DNA from: CAZMNF01 sp964567595
Lineage (GTDB): Bacteria > Bipolaricaulota > Bipolaricaulia > RBG-16-55-9
Length of the DNA stretch: 22,355 nt
Reading direction: 5' to 3'
Assembly (NCBI GenBank): GCA_964567595.1
Contig: CAZMNF010000034.1
Coordinates: forward strand, 1 to 22,355
The translations under genes and the position numbers were made by a program. Shown in pieces: positions 6,480 through 14,131 of the stretch. The notes beneath the pieces are model-generated. The model made no database searches and was not told where the DNA came from. It worked only from the letters and a program-made list of their open reading frames with translations. How positions within the stretch are numbered: the first letter of the stretch is position 1; each line of letters starts with the position of its first letter.

Positions 6480-7568
6480 ATGAGCGCCTCAACCCTCAAT
6501 CGTCCACCGACCGCGTTGGTCACCGGAACGACCGGCATGATCGGCGCGGAAGTCATGGCGACGCTTATGGATCACGGGTGGCGAGTGCGCGCCCTCGTGC
6601 GGGCTGCGGACCGACCAATGGCCACGCGTCGCCTCACGGATCGCCTGCACGAGGCCGATCGGGCCGATCTGATCCCCTATCTCGACGGAACGGCCCTCAC
6701 AGCCCTGCCCGGGGACGTAACCCGCGACGGCCTGGGCTTGTCCGAGGACGACCTGGCCACCATTGATGGCATATCAGCGCTCGTGCACTGCGCGGCGGAG
6801 ACGTCGTTCAAACCTGAAGCGCCGACCGACGAGATCAACGTCGGCGGCACGCAGAACGTCCTGGCGTTGGCTCGGACGCTGGCCCCATCGCCCCGCCTCA
6901 TCCACATCAGCACCGCCTATGTCCAGATGGGCCCGTTCCATACGGAGATCGCCGAAGACGAAGCATCGGCAACGGCCTACGACAACAACTACGTCCGCTC
7001 CAAGCGGGAGGCCGAGCGACTCGTTCGCGACAGCGACCTGGATACGGCCGCCTTGCGCCCGAGCATCGTCCTGAACCGAACGCACAAGGACCGCCGCATG
7101 CGGCGATCGATTCTCTGGGTCATCCCGGCCATGGCCCAACTGGGCGACGTGCCCGTCGACGCCGACGCGCGGTTGGACATCGTCCCCGCTCGATACGTGG
7201 CCGAGGCGGTCGACGCGCTCCTGCGACGTCCGGAGCTGCATCATCGCTGTTATCACGTCACCGCCGGCCCCCAGGCGTCGCGGACGATCGCCGAGATCTG
7301 CGACGCGGCCGCGGAGATCCTCCCCGCTGCGGGGCGCATCCGCTTTCAGGGATCGGGAGAGGGGCTGTCGCGCCAGGCCGAGGACCGACACGCGCAGCGC
7401 TTCATGGCCCAGCTCGCGCCCTATCTCCCCTTCATCGAGGCCGACGTCGTCTATACCAGCAAGCGGCTGCGGGACGAGCTCGGAGCCGACACGCCCGTTT
7501 GTCCACCAATCACCGAGTATCTGCCCCACATCTTGACCCAGGCGTCGTTCGCTGAGCCATCTCTCTGA
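6480..7568 (+). CDS. Extended SDR-family NAD(P)-dependent reductase/epimerase (thioester-reductase-like)
   Basis: This is a 362-residue Rossmann-fold enzyme. The nucleotide motif TGTTGMIG is at residues 15-22. The catalytic set is Ser144/Thr145 (HISTAYV) and Tyr171-x3-Lys175 (YVRSK). The VHCAAETSF and INVGGTQNVL segments are typical of the 'male sterility' NAD-binding_4 branch, which includes fatty-acyl reductases and carboxylate-reductase terminal domains. I chose the ATG at 6480 because it starts directly before the first beta strand; a longer reading from GTG 6399 would add unrelated residues. The downstream gene is convergent, so it is probably monocistronic. Substrate cannot be told from sequence; a nucleotide-sugar epimerase is the alternative. 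Confidence 0.85.
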   Translation: MSASTLNRPPTALVTGTTGMIGAEVMATLMDHGWRVRALVRAADRPMATRRLTDRLHEADRADLIPYLDGTALTALPGDVTRDGLGLSEDDLATIDGISALVHCAAETSFKPEAPTDEINVGGTQNVLALARTLAPSPRLIHISTAYVQMGPFHTEIAEDEASATAYDNNYVRSKREAERLVRDSDLDTAALRPSIVLNRTHKDRRMRRSILWVIPAMAQLGDVPVDADARLDIVPARYVAEAVDALLRRPELHHRCYHVTAGPQASRTIAEICDAAAEILPAAGRIRFQGSGEGLSRQAEDRHAQRFMAQLAPYLPFIEADVVYTSKRLRDELGADTPVCPPITEYLPHILTQASFAEPSL

Positions 7569-7581
7569 CCACGGCGGATCG

Positions 7582-7606
7582 AGCCCGCGTCAACCGGACG
7601 CGGGCT
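7582..7606. terminator. Hairpin between convergent genes, possible bidirectional terminator
   Basis: AGCCCGCGTC (7582-7591), loop AACCG, GACGCGGGCT (7597-7606): a perfect 10-bp stem. It follows the SDR stop by 13 bases and overlaps the last codons of the convergent kinase gene. Neither side is followed by a T-tract, so intrinsic termination is uncertain. Confidence 0.45.
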
Positions 7607-9080
7607 GAGCGGCGTCGGTCGATCGGTTCGTCGCGGCCGTCGCCAGCGGCAACGCAAACGAGAGGACGGCTCCCTCCGAGGCGTTTTCCGCCCAGATGCG
7701 TCCTCCGTGGGCTTCGACGAGCGCCTTGGCGATGGCCAGGCCCAGGCCCGTGCTGCCCGATCCGTCGTGGGTGCGGGCCGCCTCGCCGCGCCAGAACCGT
7801 TCGAAGACATAGGGTAGGTCCTCGTCGGCGATGCCGGGGCCCGTGTCCCGAACCTCGACGGTGGCCTCGGCCGAGTCAGCGGTCACGCTCATCGTGACGC
7901 GGCCGCCATCGGGCGTGTGGCGGACGGCGTTGCTCAACAGGTTGCTCAGCACCTGGCCGATGCGATCCGGATCGACGGTCGCGACCACGGGCGTGTCGGG
8001 CAGGTCGACGTCGAGCTGGACCCCTTTCGGCTCGAACGCCGATCGCAGATGCTGGGCCTGTCGGGTCACAAGATGGCTCAGCTCGACATCGTCGAGTTCC
8101 AGCTGGAGATCCCCCGCCTCCGCCCGGCTCAGTTCGCGCAGATCTTCCACGAGCCGTCCCAGCAGCAGGCTCTCCTCGTGGATGGAGTCGATCGTCGCTT
8201 CGTCGGGCCGGTAGATCCCTTCTTTCAGGGCTTGGAGGTCGCCCTGGATGACGGTCAAGGGGGTGCGGAGCTCGTGGGCGATGTCCTGGATCATGCGCCG
8301 CCGGAGCGTCTCCGAGCGTTGCAACTGGGCCGTCATGCGATTGAAGCTCTTCGCGAGGCGCCCGATCTCGTCGTCCGTCTCGGCCTCAACGGTCTGATTT
8401 AAGTCGCCCTCGGCGAGCGCGTGCGCGGCGGCGTCCAGTTCTCGGACGGGGTTGACGAGCCGGCGCAGGAAGAGCCCGCCCAACGCCAACGCAACGAGGG
8501 CCGCGGCGCCGCCGCCGATGAGGATGGCGCGTCGGACGGACGCCAAAAAGGCCTGCTCCGAGGGCGAAAACTGCTGCAGCGCGGACCCGGCCACGAGCCA
8601 GCCGACCGTCTCGCCCGCGACCTCGATGGGAACGCCGGCAGCTTGGCGCGCCTCGCGCGGGATGGCCCGCTCGATCCTCGACCCCAGGGGATCGACGACC
8701 ACTTGGCCCTCGGCGTCGGTCAACAGCAGATCTTGAAGCGGGACCGGCATGTTTCGCATCATGTCCGGCCCCATCTGCCTCGACTCCATCATGTTGCGCG
8801 GGCCCATCCCGTGCCCGCGATCGGACGCGCCGATCCAGCCGACGGCGTCCGCCACGCCCGTCCAGCTGCCCTGCTGGCGGTAGTAGTCGGCCAAGGAGGG
8901 CGCGAGCCGTTCCGCTTGGGCGACGCTACGGGTCGTGCTGAACGAGGCGTACTCCCGGGTGGCCACTTGGCTGGTCAGCAGATAGGCGACGCCGATGCCG
9001 ATCAGGATCACCAGCGCCAGCATGCCGAGCAGCTTGACGCTCAACGAGGCCTCTCGGAGCCCCCATCGCCTCTCGCTCAT
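7590..9080 (-). CDS. Sensor histidine kinase with Met-rich extracytoplasmic loop
   Basis: This 496-residue two-component kinase probably phosphorylates the regulator encoded just upstream. Layout: TM1 about 15-36; an extracytoplasmic sensor region about 37-182; TM2 about 184-206; HAMP about 207-258; HisKA with phosphoacceptor His269 (DIAHELRTPL); HATPase with N-box NLLSNAVRHTP, G1 DTGPGIADEDLP and G2 GSGSTGLGLAIAK. Residues 90-111 hold one His and seven Met (for example GMGPRNMMESRQMGPDMM). That resembles methionine-rich copper/silver-binding segments and is unlike generic sensor loops. The ATG at 9080 overlaps the regulator stop by four bases (ATGA). It is the last gene of the minus-strand operon that starts at 11742. 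Metal sensing is inferred from the loop and context; the kinase assignment is certain. Confidence 0.95.
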   Translation of the reverse strand: MSERRWGLREASLSVKLLGMLALVILIGIGVAYLLTSQVATREYASFSTTRSVAQAERLAPSLADYYRQQGSWTGVADAVGWIGASDRGHGMGPRNMMESRQMGPDMMRNMPVPLQDLLLTDAEGQVVVDPLGSRIERAIPREARQAAGVPIEVAGETVGWLVAGSALQQFSPSEQAFLASVRRAILIGGGAAALVALALGGLFLRRLVNPVRELDAAAHALAEGDLNQTVEAETDDEIGRLAKSFNRMTAQLQRSETLRRRMIQDIAHELRTPLTVIQGDLQALKEGIYRPDEATIDSIHEESLLLGRLVEDLRELSRAEAGDLQLELDDVELSHLVTRQAQHLRSAFEPKGVQLDVDLPDTPVVATVDPDRIGQVLSNLLSNAVRHTPDGGRVTMSVTADSAEATVEVRDTGPGIADEDLPYVFERFWRGEAARTHDGSGSTGLGLAIAKALVEAHGGRIWAENASEGAVLSFALPLATAATNRSTDAAQPASG

Positions 9081-9763
9081 GGCTTGTCCTTGCGGAACTT
9101 GTAGCCGACGCCGTGGACGGTCAGCACGTAGGTCGGCTGCTGCGGATCGGGCTCCAATTTGCGCCTCAAGTTCTTGACGTGGGTGTCGATCGTCCGCTCC
9201 GTGGAGGCATACGTCTGCCCGTAGAGGACGTCCATGAGCTCGGCGCGCCCATAGACGCGGCCCGGACGTTCCGCCAGCGTCCGCAAGAGCTCGAACTCCA
9301 TGGGGGTCAGCCCCAGCGAACGATCGTCGAAGTGGACCTCATGGCGGTCCAGGTCGATCGTCAGCGGGCCGGACGTGATCCGACGCGGCGTTTCGCCGCC
9401 CTGGGTTCGTCGGAGGACGGCGCGCACACGGGCCAGCAGTTCGCGGGGATTGAACGGTTTCACGACATAATCGTCGGCGCCGATCTCCAGTCCCGCAACG
9501 CGGTCGACGTCCTCGGTGCGGGCGGTGAGCATGATAATGGGCGTCTGCCCCGATTTTCGGATCTCACGGGCAACGTCCATGCCATCGAGGTCGGGCAGCA
9601 TCAGGTCGAGCACGACGAGCGCGGGCGACTCCGTCTGGAACAGATCGAGCGCTTCCTGGCCCGTATAGGCCGCGACCGCCCGAAAGCCGGACTGTTCGAG
9701 ATAGGCCCGCACGAGCCGCACGATCTTCGGCTCGTCGTCGACGACGAGGATGGTCTTGGCCAT
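9077..9763 (-). CDS. OmpR/PhoB-family response regulator
   Basis: This 228-residue regulator has a receiver domain (1-120) with acidic pocket Asp9-Asp10, phosphoacceptor Asp53 (VVLDLMLPD), a Thr in MLTAR and a Lys in VVKPF. The winged-helix DNA-binding domain (about 130-226) includes LTPMEFELLRTLAERPGRV and the terminal VHGVGYKF hairpin. I chose the ATG at 9763 because it directly starts the receiver (MAKTILVVDDEP) and has a GAGGG site close upstream; longer readings run into the preceding gene. It lies four bases after the membrane-protein gene and overlaps its kinase by four bases. This subfamily binds direct repeats spaced 10-11 bp; such repeats stand at 13557-13585. That regulatory link is inference. 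Confidence 0.96.
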   Translation of the reverse strand: MAKTILVVDDEPKIVRLVRAYLEQSGFRAVAAYTGQEALDLFQTESPALVVLDLMLPDLDGMDVAREIRKSGQTPIIMLTARTEDVDRVAGLEIGADDYVVKPFNPRELLARVRAVLRRTQGGETPRRITSGPLTIDLDRHEVHFDDRSLGLTPMEFELLRTLAERPGRVYGRAELMDVLYGQTYASTERTIDTHVKNLRRKLEPDPQQPTYVLTVHGVGYKFRKDKP

Positions 9764-9767
9764 GCCC

Positions 9768-10166
9768 TCACGATCCCGAGGGCCCCGTCGGACGCCAGAC
9801 GGCCGCCAGCGCGCCCCCGACGATTCCCAGAATGCTGGCGAGAAAGCCGCCCAACCCGATGAATAGATTGACCGCCGCGGCCACGATGACGACGACGCCC
9901 CACGCGGTTGCCGTGCGCGGCCGCGCATACATGCCGATCGCCCCCGCCACCAAGACGACGCCTGTCGTCACCGCGAGCCAGGCCGTCCAGGGCCCGCCCA
10001 ACGCCAGGGCGCCGCGGCCGCGCATCCAACCGCCGCCCATCATGCCCGGAGACGCCCCGGGGGGCGGGCCCCATCCCCACCAGGAGACTGCCATCGCCAG
10101 GATCCAGATGCCGGCGATGAGCACCAAGATGAACGCGGCCGTCGGACGCTCCCAGGACTCAGCCAT
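9768..10166 (-). CDS. Small multi-pass membrane protein of unknown function
   Basis: This 132-residue protein has about four predicted membrane segments: near 10-30, 59-79, 86-104 and 106-124. A Gly/Pro/Met/Trp-rich loop (about 29-52, including GASPGMMGGGWMRGRG) lies between the first two. The loop recalls the Met-rich segments of the neighbouring kinase and periplasmic proteins. The gene sits between the beta-propeller gene (19 bases upstream) and the response regulator (four bases downstream), so it is part of the same operon. It could be a sensor accessory, anchor or metal-permeability component. No family was recognised and function is not assigned. Confidence 0.8.
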   Translation of the reverse strand: MAESWERPTAAFILVLIAGIWILAMAVSWWGWGPPPGASPGMMGGGWMRGRGALALGGPWTAWLAVTTGVVLVAGAIGMYARPRTATAWGVVVIVAAAVNLFIGLGGFLASILGIVGGALAAVWRPTGPSGS

Positions 10167-10185
10167 GCATCATCATCCCCATGGG

Positions 10186-11316
10186 TCAGTCTGTCGCGGA
10201 GAGCGTCACCGCCAACGGTTCCGCGTCGAGCGCGATGCGATGGACGACGTCCAGGGATTCGGTATCGAGCACGGCCAGCTCGTTGGACGTCGTGAGCGCG
10301 ACGTAGAGATAGCGACCGTCCGGGCTCAACTGGAGCCCGAGCGGCGCTTGACCGACGGGAATGTCCTGGGGCGGGGCGAGCGTCTCGGCGTCGATGATAT
10401 GGACCCGATCGGTCCCGAGGCTGGCGACGTAGACGCGTTGGCCATCGGGGGAGACGGCCAGGCTCTGGGGGCTGGATCCGACGACCACGCGCCAGATCAC
10501 CGCGCCGCGCGCCAGATCGACGACGGCGACGTCGCCCCGCTCTCGGGCGCTCACGTAGAGGCGTCCGCCGTCGGGCGACACGGCAACCTCGTGCGGCGTG
10601 CCGCTGACCGGAATCGTCGTCTCGACTTCCATGCTCGAGAGCTTGAGCACGGCGACCCGGTTCGTGCCGGCGCTCGTCACATACGCGCGGCTTCCGTTCG
10701 GCGAGAACGCCACGCTCTGTGGCGCCTCGCCCACGCTGATCTCTCGGGTGGGCGTCTGGATGGATCCGTTGCGCAACGGAACCACGCTGACCGTGTTCGA
10801 GCCACGGTTCGCCACGAGTACCCGTGAGCCGTCGGGCGCAATTGCCATGCCTTGCGGTTCGTTGCCCACGCCAACGCGTTCGTCCACTTCGCCCGTGGCT
10901 CCATCGATGGCCAGCAGTTGATCGGTTGTGCTGCTCGTGCCAAAAATCCACGAGCCATCGGGGCTGGCCTTGATGTGGCGGAGCTCGGCATCCGTGCGCC
11001 AGCGCGCTTGCACCTCGCCCGCGACGGAGAGAAGCGCGGGCTGTTGACGCAGGCTCACGACCAAGGGATGAGACGGCGGTGGCTCGGCCGTCGTGGAGGG
11101 CGTCTGGGTCGACTCGGCCTCCGACGGCTCGGCGCCCGGGGACGAGGACGCTGTCGACGGATCCTCCGACGTTCGCTCCGGCTTGTCCTCTTGGATTGCG
11201 GCCGATGAGGGCGGATCCGCGGGGGGCCCGAGCGCCGTCCACGCCAGAACGCCGGCCGCGGCCAGCGCCGCGAGCACGACCCAGATGGGCACACGCACGG
11301 TCGGGGTTGATGACAT
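10186..11316 (-). CDS. Membrane-anchored YVTN/lactonase-like beta-propeller protein
   Basis: This protein of about 376 residues has one N-terminal membrane segment (VPIWVVLAALAAAGVLAW). A Ser/Thr/Pro/Glu-rich linker (about 33-85) follows, then an extracytoplasmic propeller built from some six or seven repeats. Repeat signatures are SPDGSWIFGTSS, APDGSRVLVANRGSNTVSVV, SPNGSRAYVTSAGTNRVAVL, SPDGGRLYVSARERGDVAVV, SPDGQRVYVASLGTDRVHII and SPDGRYLYVALTTSNELAVL. Such propellers act as binding scaffolds and are often associated with periplasmic metal or electron-transfer proteins. I prefer the ATG at 11316 (AGGAGG ten bases upstream) to GTG 11325, which is only one base from that site. It follows the DUF302 gene by 15 bases and shares its operon. 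Ligand unknown. Confidence 0.88.
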   Translation of the reverse strand: MSSTPTVRVPIWVVLAALAAAGVLAWTALGPPADPPSSAAIQEDKPERTSEDPSTASSSPGAEPSEAESTQTPSTTAEPPPSHPLVVSLRQQPALLSVAGEVQARWRTDAELRHIKASPDGSWIFGTSSTTDQLLAIDGATGEVDERVGVGNEPQGMAIAPDGSRVLVANRGSNTVSVVPLRNGSIQTPTREISVGEAPQSVAFSPNGSRAYVTSAGTNRVAVLKLSSMEVETTIPVSGTPHEVAVSPDGGRLYVSARERGDVAVVDLARGAVIWRVVVGSSPQSLAVSPDGQRVYVASLGTDRVHIIDAETLAPPQDIPVGQAPLGLQLSPDGRYLYVALTTSNELAVLDTESLDVVHRIALDAEPLAVTLSATD

Positions 11317-11331
11317 CGGGTTCACGCCTCC

Positions 11332-11742
11332 TCAGCCGGCGGCCTCGTCCACGATGGCCCGAACGTCGGCCGTCACCTGCTCCAGTTGATCTTCGGCTTG
11401 CGGCGCCGCTTCGGGAAAGATCAGCGGCATCATGGTCGACGGGGTCAGCGTGCCGATCTTGGTCTGCCCGTCTTCGGTGAACACGAGCACGCTGCAGGGC
11501 ATGCACAGCGCCGTCAGTCGCTCGGCGGCCATGAACGCGTCCGCGAACCCGGGATTGCAGATGTCAAGCGCCTTGACCGACTCGTCCTGGGGAAACCCCT
11601 TCGATGCGAGGATCTCCTTGAAGTCGTAGTCCCCGAGAACGCCCCACTTGCGGGCTTCCGCAGCTCTGCGAACGGCGACGAGCGCGTCGTCGTACGTCTT
11701 GTCCGTCTCCACCGCGTAGACGTAGTCGCTCATTTGAGCCAT
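11332..11742 (-). CDS. DUF302-family protein
   Basis: This 136-residue cytosolic-looking protein matches DUF302. An N-terminal half shows YDDALVAVRRAAEARKWGVL and GDYDFKEILASKG. The family core is LDICNPGFADAFMAAER, then LTALCMPCSVLVFTEDGQTKIGTLTP. It has three Cys (CNPG and CMPC), which could bind metal or thiols. DUF302 proteins commonly neighbour sulfur, copper or redox genes, but their biochemical role is unknown. The ATG at 11742 has GGAGG seven bases upstream; an ATG at 11733 is less well placed. It is the first gene of the five-gene operon leading to the two-component system, with its own promoter just after the terminator of the preceding gene. Confidence 0.88.
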   Translation of the reverse strand: MAQMSDYVYAVETDKTYDDALVAVRRAAEARKWGVLGDYDFKEILASKGFPQDESVKALDICNPGFADAFMAAERLTALCMPCSVLVFTEDGQTKIGTLTPSTMMPLIFPEAAPQAEDQLEQVTADVRAIVDEAAG

Positions 11743-11760
11743 GCAGACACCTCCGCGCTG

Positions 11761-11788
11761 ATTCTAAGCCCTCCATCTACCCGAGCAA
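11761..11788 (-). promoter_or_regulatory. Promoter of the DUF302/propeller/two-component operon
   Basis: On the minus strand: TTGCTC (11788-11783), a 16-base spacer, TAGAAT (11766-11761), then 18 bases to the DUF302 start. The -10 is a five-of-six match. The -35 overlaps the T-tract of the terminator just upstream. Confidence 0.55.
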
Positions 11789-11818
11789 AAGGGCGGAGCT
11801 CATGTCCGCTCCGCCCTT
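11789..11818 (-). terminator. Rho-independent terminator after the Met/His-rich protein gene
   Basis: AAGGGCGGAGC, an 8-base loop and GCTCCGCCCTT form a perfect 11-bp stem. In minus-strand reading it is followed by TTTTGCTC. It stands 18 bases after the stop at 11837 and closes the DUF411/PepSY/Met-rich group before the next promoter. Confidence 0.85.
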
Positions 11819-11836
11819 CGCCTGTCGCGGCCATCG

Positions 11837-12715
11837 TCACTGGGCTTCGCCCTGGAGTCGGTCCAACTTCTCGCCGATCACCTGCTGCCACATCGCCATG
11901 TGCTCCATGAAGATGGGGCCAATGCCGGCGCCCGAGCCCTGCATACCTTGCTGAGCGCCCATCCGGCCTCGGTTCATCATGGGACAGTTGCCGTGCATGC
12001 CGCCTTGCATGGCGCCGCCTGGGGCGGATGCGTTGTCGTTGGCCGACATGCGGCCTTCCGGCGGCCCCTGGTTCTGGCCTTGGGCCATGGCGCTCGGGGG
12101 CATGCCGCGCTGCGATGGGGGAGCGGATCCACCTTGATCAGCCATGCCTTGCCCCGACTCGTGGTGCCGCATCTGCTGGCCTTGACCGGCGTGCGCTCCC
12201 CTGCCGCGCTGGCCCATGTCGCGACCGCGCATGGCACCGTGACCCGGGGCGTTGTTCGTGCCCATGCCGCTGTGGAACGCCTGGTGGAGCGCCCGACCCT
12301 GAGCGATCGTTAAGAGGTTCTGGAGCTCGGCGACAGCCGATCGGCGAGCGTTTTGGTAGGCCTGTCGGGCCTCGTCCAAGGCTTGTTCGGGGGACGCCAA
12401 GGCGCTGTCCAACTCCTCGGGCTCGCCTTGCCAACCGTAGAGGAAATCCCGGAGCTCTTCGCGACGCTGTTGGAGGACTTGATCCGCTGACCGGACCTCG
12501 TCCAAGGCTGACTGGATCTGCCGCATCTGCTCGACGCTCAGCCCGGCTTCTCCGATGGCCCGGAGCAGGTGCGTCTCCATCTGCGTCGAGATGGCGTTAT
12601 CGGACGCGCGGCTGTCGTTCGATCCCCGTTGCCCCATCTGGCTGATGCCGATCTGACCCAGCATCAGGCCGAGCGAGAGGACGAGGACGCCGACGATGAG
12701 ACCGATGCGCTTCAT
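11837..12715 (-). CDS. Exported Met/His/Gly-rich protein, CpxP/Spy-like, probable metal binder
   Basis: This 292-residue protein has a signal peptide or membrane anchor (MKRIGLIVGVLVLSLGLMLG). A helical region (about 45-145) carries an LSVEQMRQIQSAL segment reminiscent of the LTxxQ motif of periplasmic CpxP/Spy/ZraP proteins. From about 146 the sequence is low-complexity Gly/Met/His/Gln, including GQGQQMRHHESGQGM, GGAMQGGMHGNCPMMNRG and RMGAQQGMQG; it ends in a short helix (about 267-289). Such Met/His clusters bind Cu(I)/Ag(I). I chose ATG 12715 (AAAGGA ten bases upstream) because the signal peptide starts there. It follows the PepSY-like gene by 19 bases. A periplasmic metal sponge or chaperone is inferred; the composition is plain to see. 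Confidence 0.82.
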   Translation of the reverse strand: MKRIGLIVGVLVLSLGLMLGQIGISQMGQRGSNDSRASDNAISTQMETHLLRAIGEAGLSVEQMRQIQSALDEVRSADQVLQQRREELRDFLYGWQGEPEELDSALASPEQALDEARQAYQNARRSAVAELQNLLTIAQGRALHQAFHSGMGTNNAPGHGAMRGRDMGQRGRGAHAGQGQQMRHHESGQGMADQGGSAPPSQRGMPPSAMAQGQNQGPPEGRMSANDNASAPGGAMQGGMHGNCPMMNRGRMGAQQGMQGSGAGIGPIFMEHMAMWQQVIGEKLDRLQGEAQ

Positions 12716-12734
12716 AATGGTGATGTCCTTTCTG

Positions 12735-13496
12735 TTATTGAGCTTCTCCGAGCGTCTGTACGCCCTCGAAGCTGCCATGCCAACTGTGGTACCAGACTTG
12801 ACCCGTGTGCCCGTCCACGGAGAGCATCAGCCGCCGATCGCCCTGGGTCAGCGCCACGACGTAATGCCCGTAGAACGGGATCACGTTGGCGATCTGCGCC
12901 TCGGGAGCGAACCGCTCGGCGAACTGCGCCCCGACGCCTCGGGCATCCGTCGAGGTGATCGGCATCGCGTCCGGGGCGGTCCCCGACCCGCCGTGCATGC
13001 CGCCGCCCCGCGTGTCGTAGCGCCCGTTCCACATCATGTTGGAGCCGGGCTCGGGCGAGACGACGCCGGTGACGCGGTCGACGAGCAAGACCATCGCGCC
13101 GTAACCCGTGTCGGATTCCGTGACGACGACGGCGAAGTGGTTGGAGAAGCTCAACACCTGGTCGTTCGTCAACCCTTGACCGGCCCAGAACGTCTCGTCG
13201 AGGAACGCCGTGGCGGCCCGTGCTGCCTCCGGGGGCGTCGTCGCCAGAAAGCCGGGGTTGAACCCACAGCCAAGCTGGAAGCCCGACGGACGGCTCTGCA
13301 TGTCGCCCCTCATGCCGCCCCCGCCTTGGGCCATGCCGCAGGCGGCGCCCACGATCGGAGACGACGGACCATACCCGGAATTGGGGCCTTCACCGGGATT
13401 CTCCGGCGGATGGCCTCCCCGATGGGCCAGGCCGGTCAGGCCCACGGCGAGAAGGCCGGCCAGCGCCACAGTCAGTGTCAATCGTCCTTTGGACAT
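12735..13496 (-). CDS. Exported PepSY-like protein with Met/Gly-rich segment
   Basis: This 253-residue protein has a signal peptide (MSKGRLTLTVALAGLLAVGLTGLA) and a Gly/Pro-rich His-containing stretch. A segment with Cys and Met follows (about 50-80, ACGMAQGGGGMRGDMQ). Two related alpha/beta halves come next: AARAATAFLDE to DRVTGVVSPEPGSNMMWNGRYD, then GVGAQFAERFAPE to MLSVDGHTGQVWYHSWHG. The 'D..TG.V' endings resemble PepSY repeats, and the SPEPGSNMMWN segment is one I associate with secreted proteins near copper genes. The ATG at 13496 has GGAGG seven bases upstream. Three 11-bp-spaced direct repeats precede its promoter. It is first in a two-gene unit with the Met/His-rich protein. Function unknown. 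Confidence 0.8.
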   Translation of the reverse strand: MSKGRLTLTVALAGLLAVGLTGLAHRGGHPPENPGEGPNSGYGPSSPIVGAACGMAQGGGGMRGDMQSRPSGFQLGCGFNPGFLATTPPEAARAATAFLDETFWAGQGLTNDQVLSFSNHFAVVVTESDTGYGAMVLLVDRVTGVVSPEPGSNMMWNGRYDTRGGGMHGGSGTAPDAMPITSTDARGVGAQFAERFAPEAQIANVIPFYGHYVVALTQGDRRLMLSVDGHTGQVWYHSWHGSFEGVQTLGEAQ

Positions 13497-13531
13497 CCGG
13501 AACCCTCCTTCGCTCTCCATGTCAAACGCAC

Positions 13532-13561
13532 CCTAGACCGCCCATGTGAGCTAGGCGTGAA
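13532..13561 (-). promoter_or_regulatory. Candidate promoter of the PepSY-like/Met-rich operon
   Basis: On the minus strand: TTCACG (13561-13556), an 18-base spacer, then TCTAGG (13537-13532). Both elements are weak, as expected for an activator-dependent promoter. The -35 overlaps the promoter-proximal copy of the direct repeat. Confidence 0.4.
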
Positions 13562-13585
13562 GACGCTGTGAAGATTCGATGAAGT
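13557..13585 (-). promoter_or_regulatory. Three direct repeats at 11-bp spacing, probable OmpR/PhoB-type binding site
   Basis: Read on the plus strand: GTGAAGA (13557-13563), GTGAAGA (13568-13574) and ATGAAGT (13579-13585), each starting exactly 11 bases after the last. On the minus strand they run upstream into the -35 of the PepSY-like gene. Direct repeats in one helical turn are the standard target layout of the OmpR/PhoB family. Confidence 0.65.
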
Positions 13586-13595
13586 CCACATGCGC

Positions 13596-14096
13596 TTAGA
13601 GCGTGAGGTAGAGCTCCGCCCCGTCGTCGGTGATCTCATAGACCTCGAACGGCTCGGTCTTCGGGCCGCCCATGCCCGGCGAGCCTGTCGGCATACCGGG
13701 CAGCGCGATGCCCTGAACGTCGGGTTGCTCGCTCAACAGCTGCTCGATGGCCGCCAGCGGGACGTGGCCCTCGACGGCGTATCCACCGATCTCCATGGTG
13801 TGGCAGCTCTGCATGGCGGGTTCGATGCCGAAGCGGTCCTTGATCTCCATCATCTCCGAACCGTCGGTAGTCTGGACCTCAACGTCGACGCCGTGTTCGC
13901 GCAGATAGGCGACGTACTCGCCGCAGCAGCCGCAATTCGGGTTGTGATAGAGCACGGCCGTGAGCTCGTCGACCTCCCTTGCTGCGGTCGACGAGGCGCT
14001 CGATCCTGCGTCGTCCGGATTTCCGGGACCGAGCGCGATCGTCAGGCCGACGGCTAGGATGAAGAGCAATCCGGCAACGATCATGGGGCGATTCAT
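13596..14096 (-). CDS. DUF411-family metal-binding protein
   Basis: This 166-residue exported protein has an N-terminal membrane or signal segment (about 4-23) and a DUF411 domain from about 45. Family marks are YHNPNCGCCGEYVAYLREHG (Cys55, Cys57, Cys58), then AMQSCHTMEIGGYAVEGHVP (Cys98, His99, Met101), then IALPGMPTGSPGM. DUF411 proteins bind copper and recur in copper-resistance loci, some annotated CopG. The ATG at 14096 has an AAAGGAG site about six bases upstream, and a promoter overlapped by an inverted repeat lies at 14132-14167. It is followed on the same strand by the PepSY-like gene, which has its own promoter. The family call is firm; the exact metal is inferred. Confidence 0.93.
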   Translation of the reverse strand: MNRPMIVAGLLFILAVGLTIALGPGNPDDAGSSASSTAAREVDELTAVLYHNPNCGCCGEYVAYLREHGVDVEVQTTDGSEMMEIKDRFGIEPAMQSCHTMEIGGYAVEGHVPLAAIEQLLSEQPDVQGIALPGMPTGSPGMGGPKTEPFEVYEITDDGAELYLTL

Positions 14097-14131
14097 GGTA
14101 ACTCCTTTCGCAGGGAACGGGTCGATCCGTG

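Noticed and set aside
9601..11506. Arg-rich long minus-strand frames overlapping the two-component operon
   Set aside because: They are out of frame with the regulator, membrane protein and propeller genes and have the Arg/Gly/Ala composition of shadow frames.
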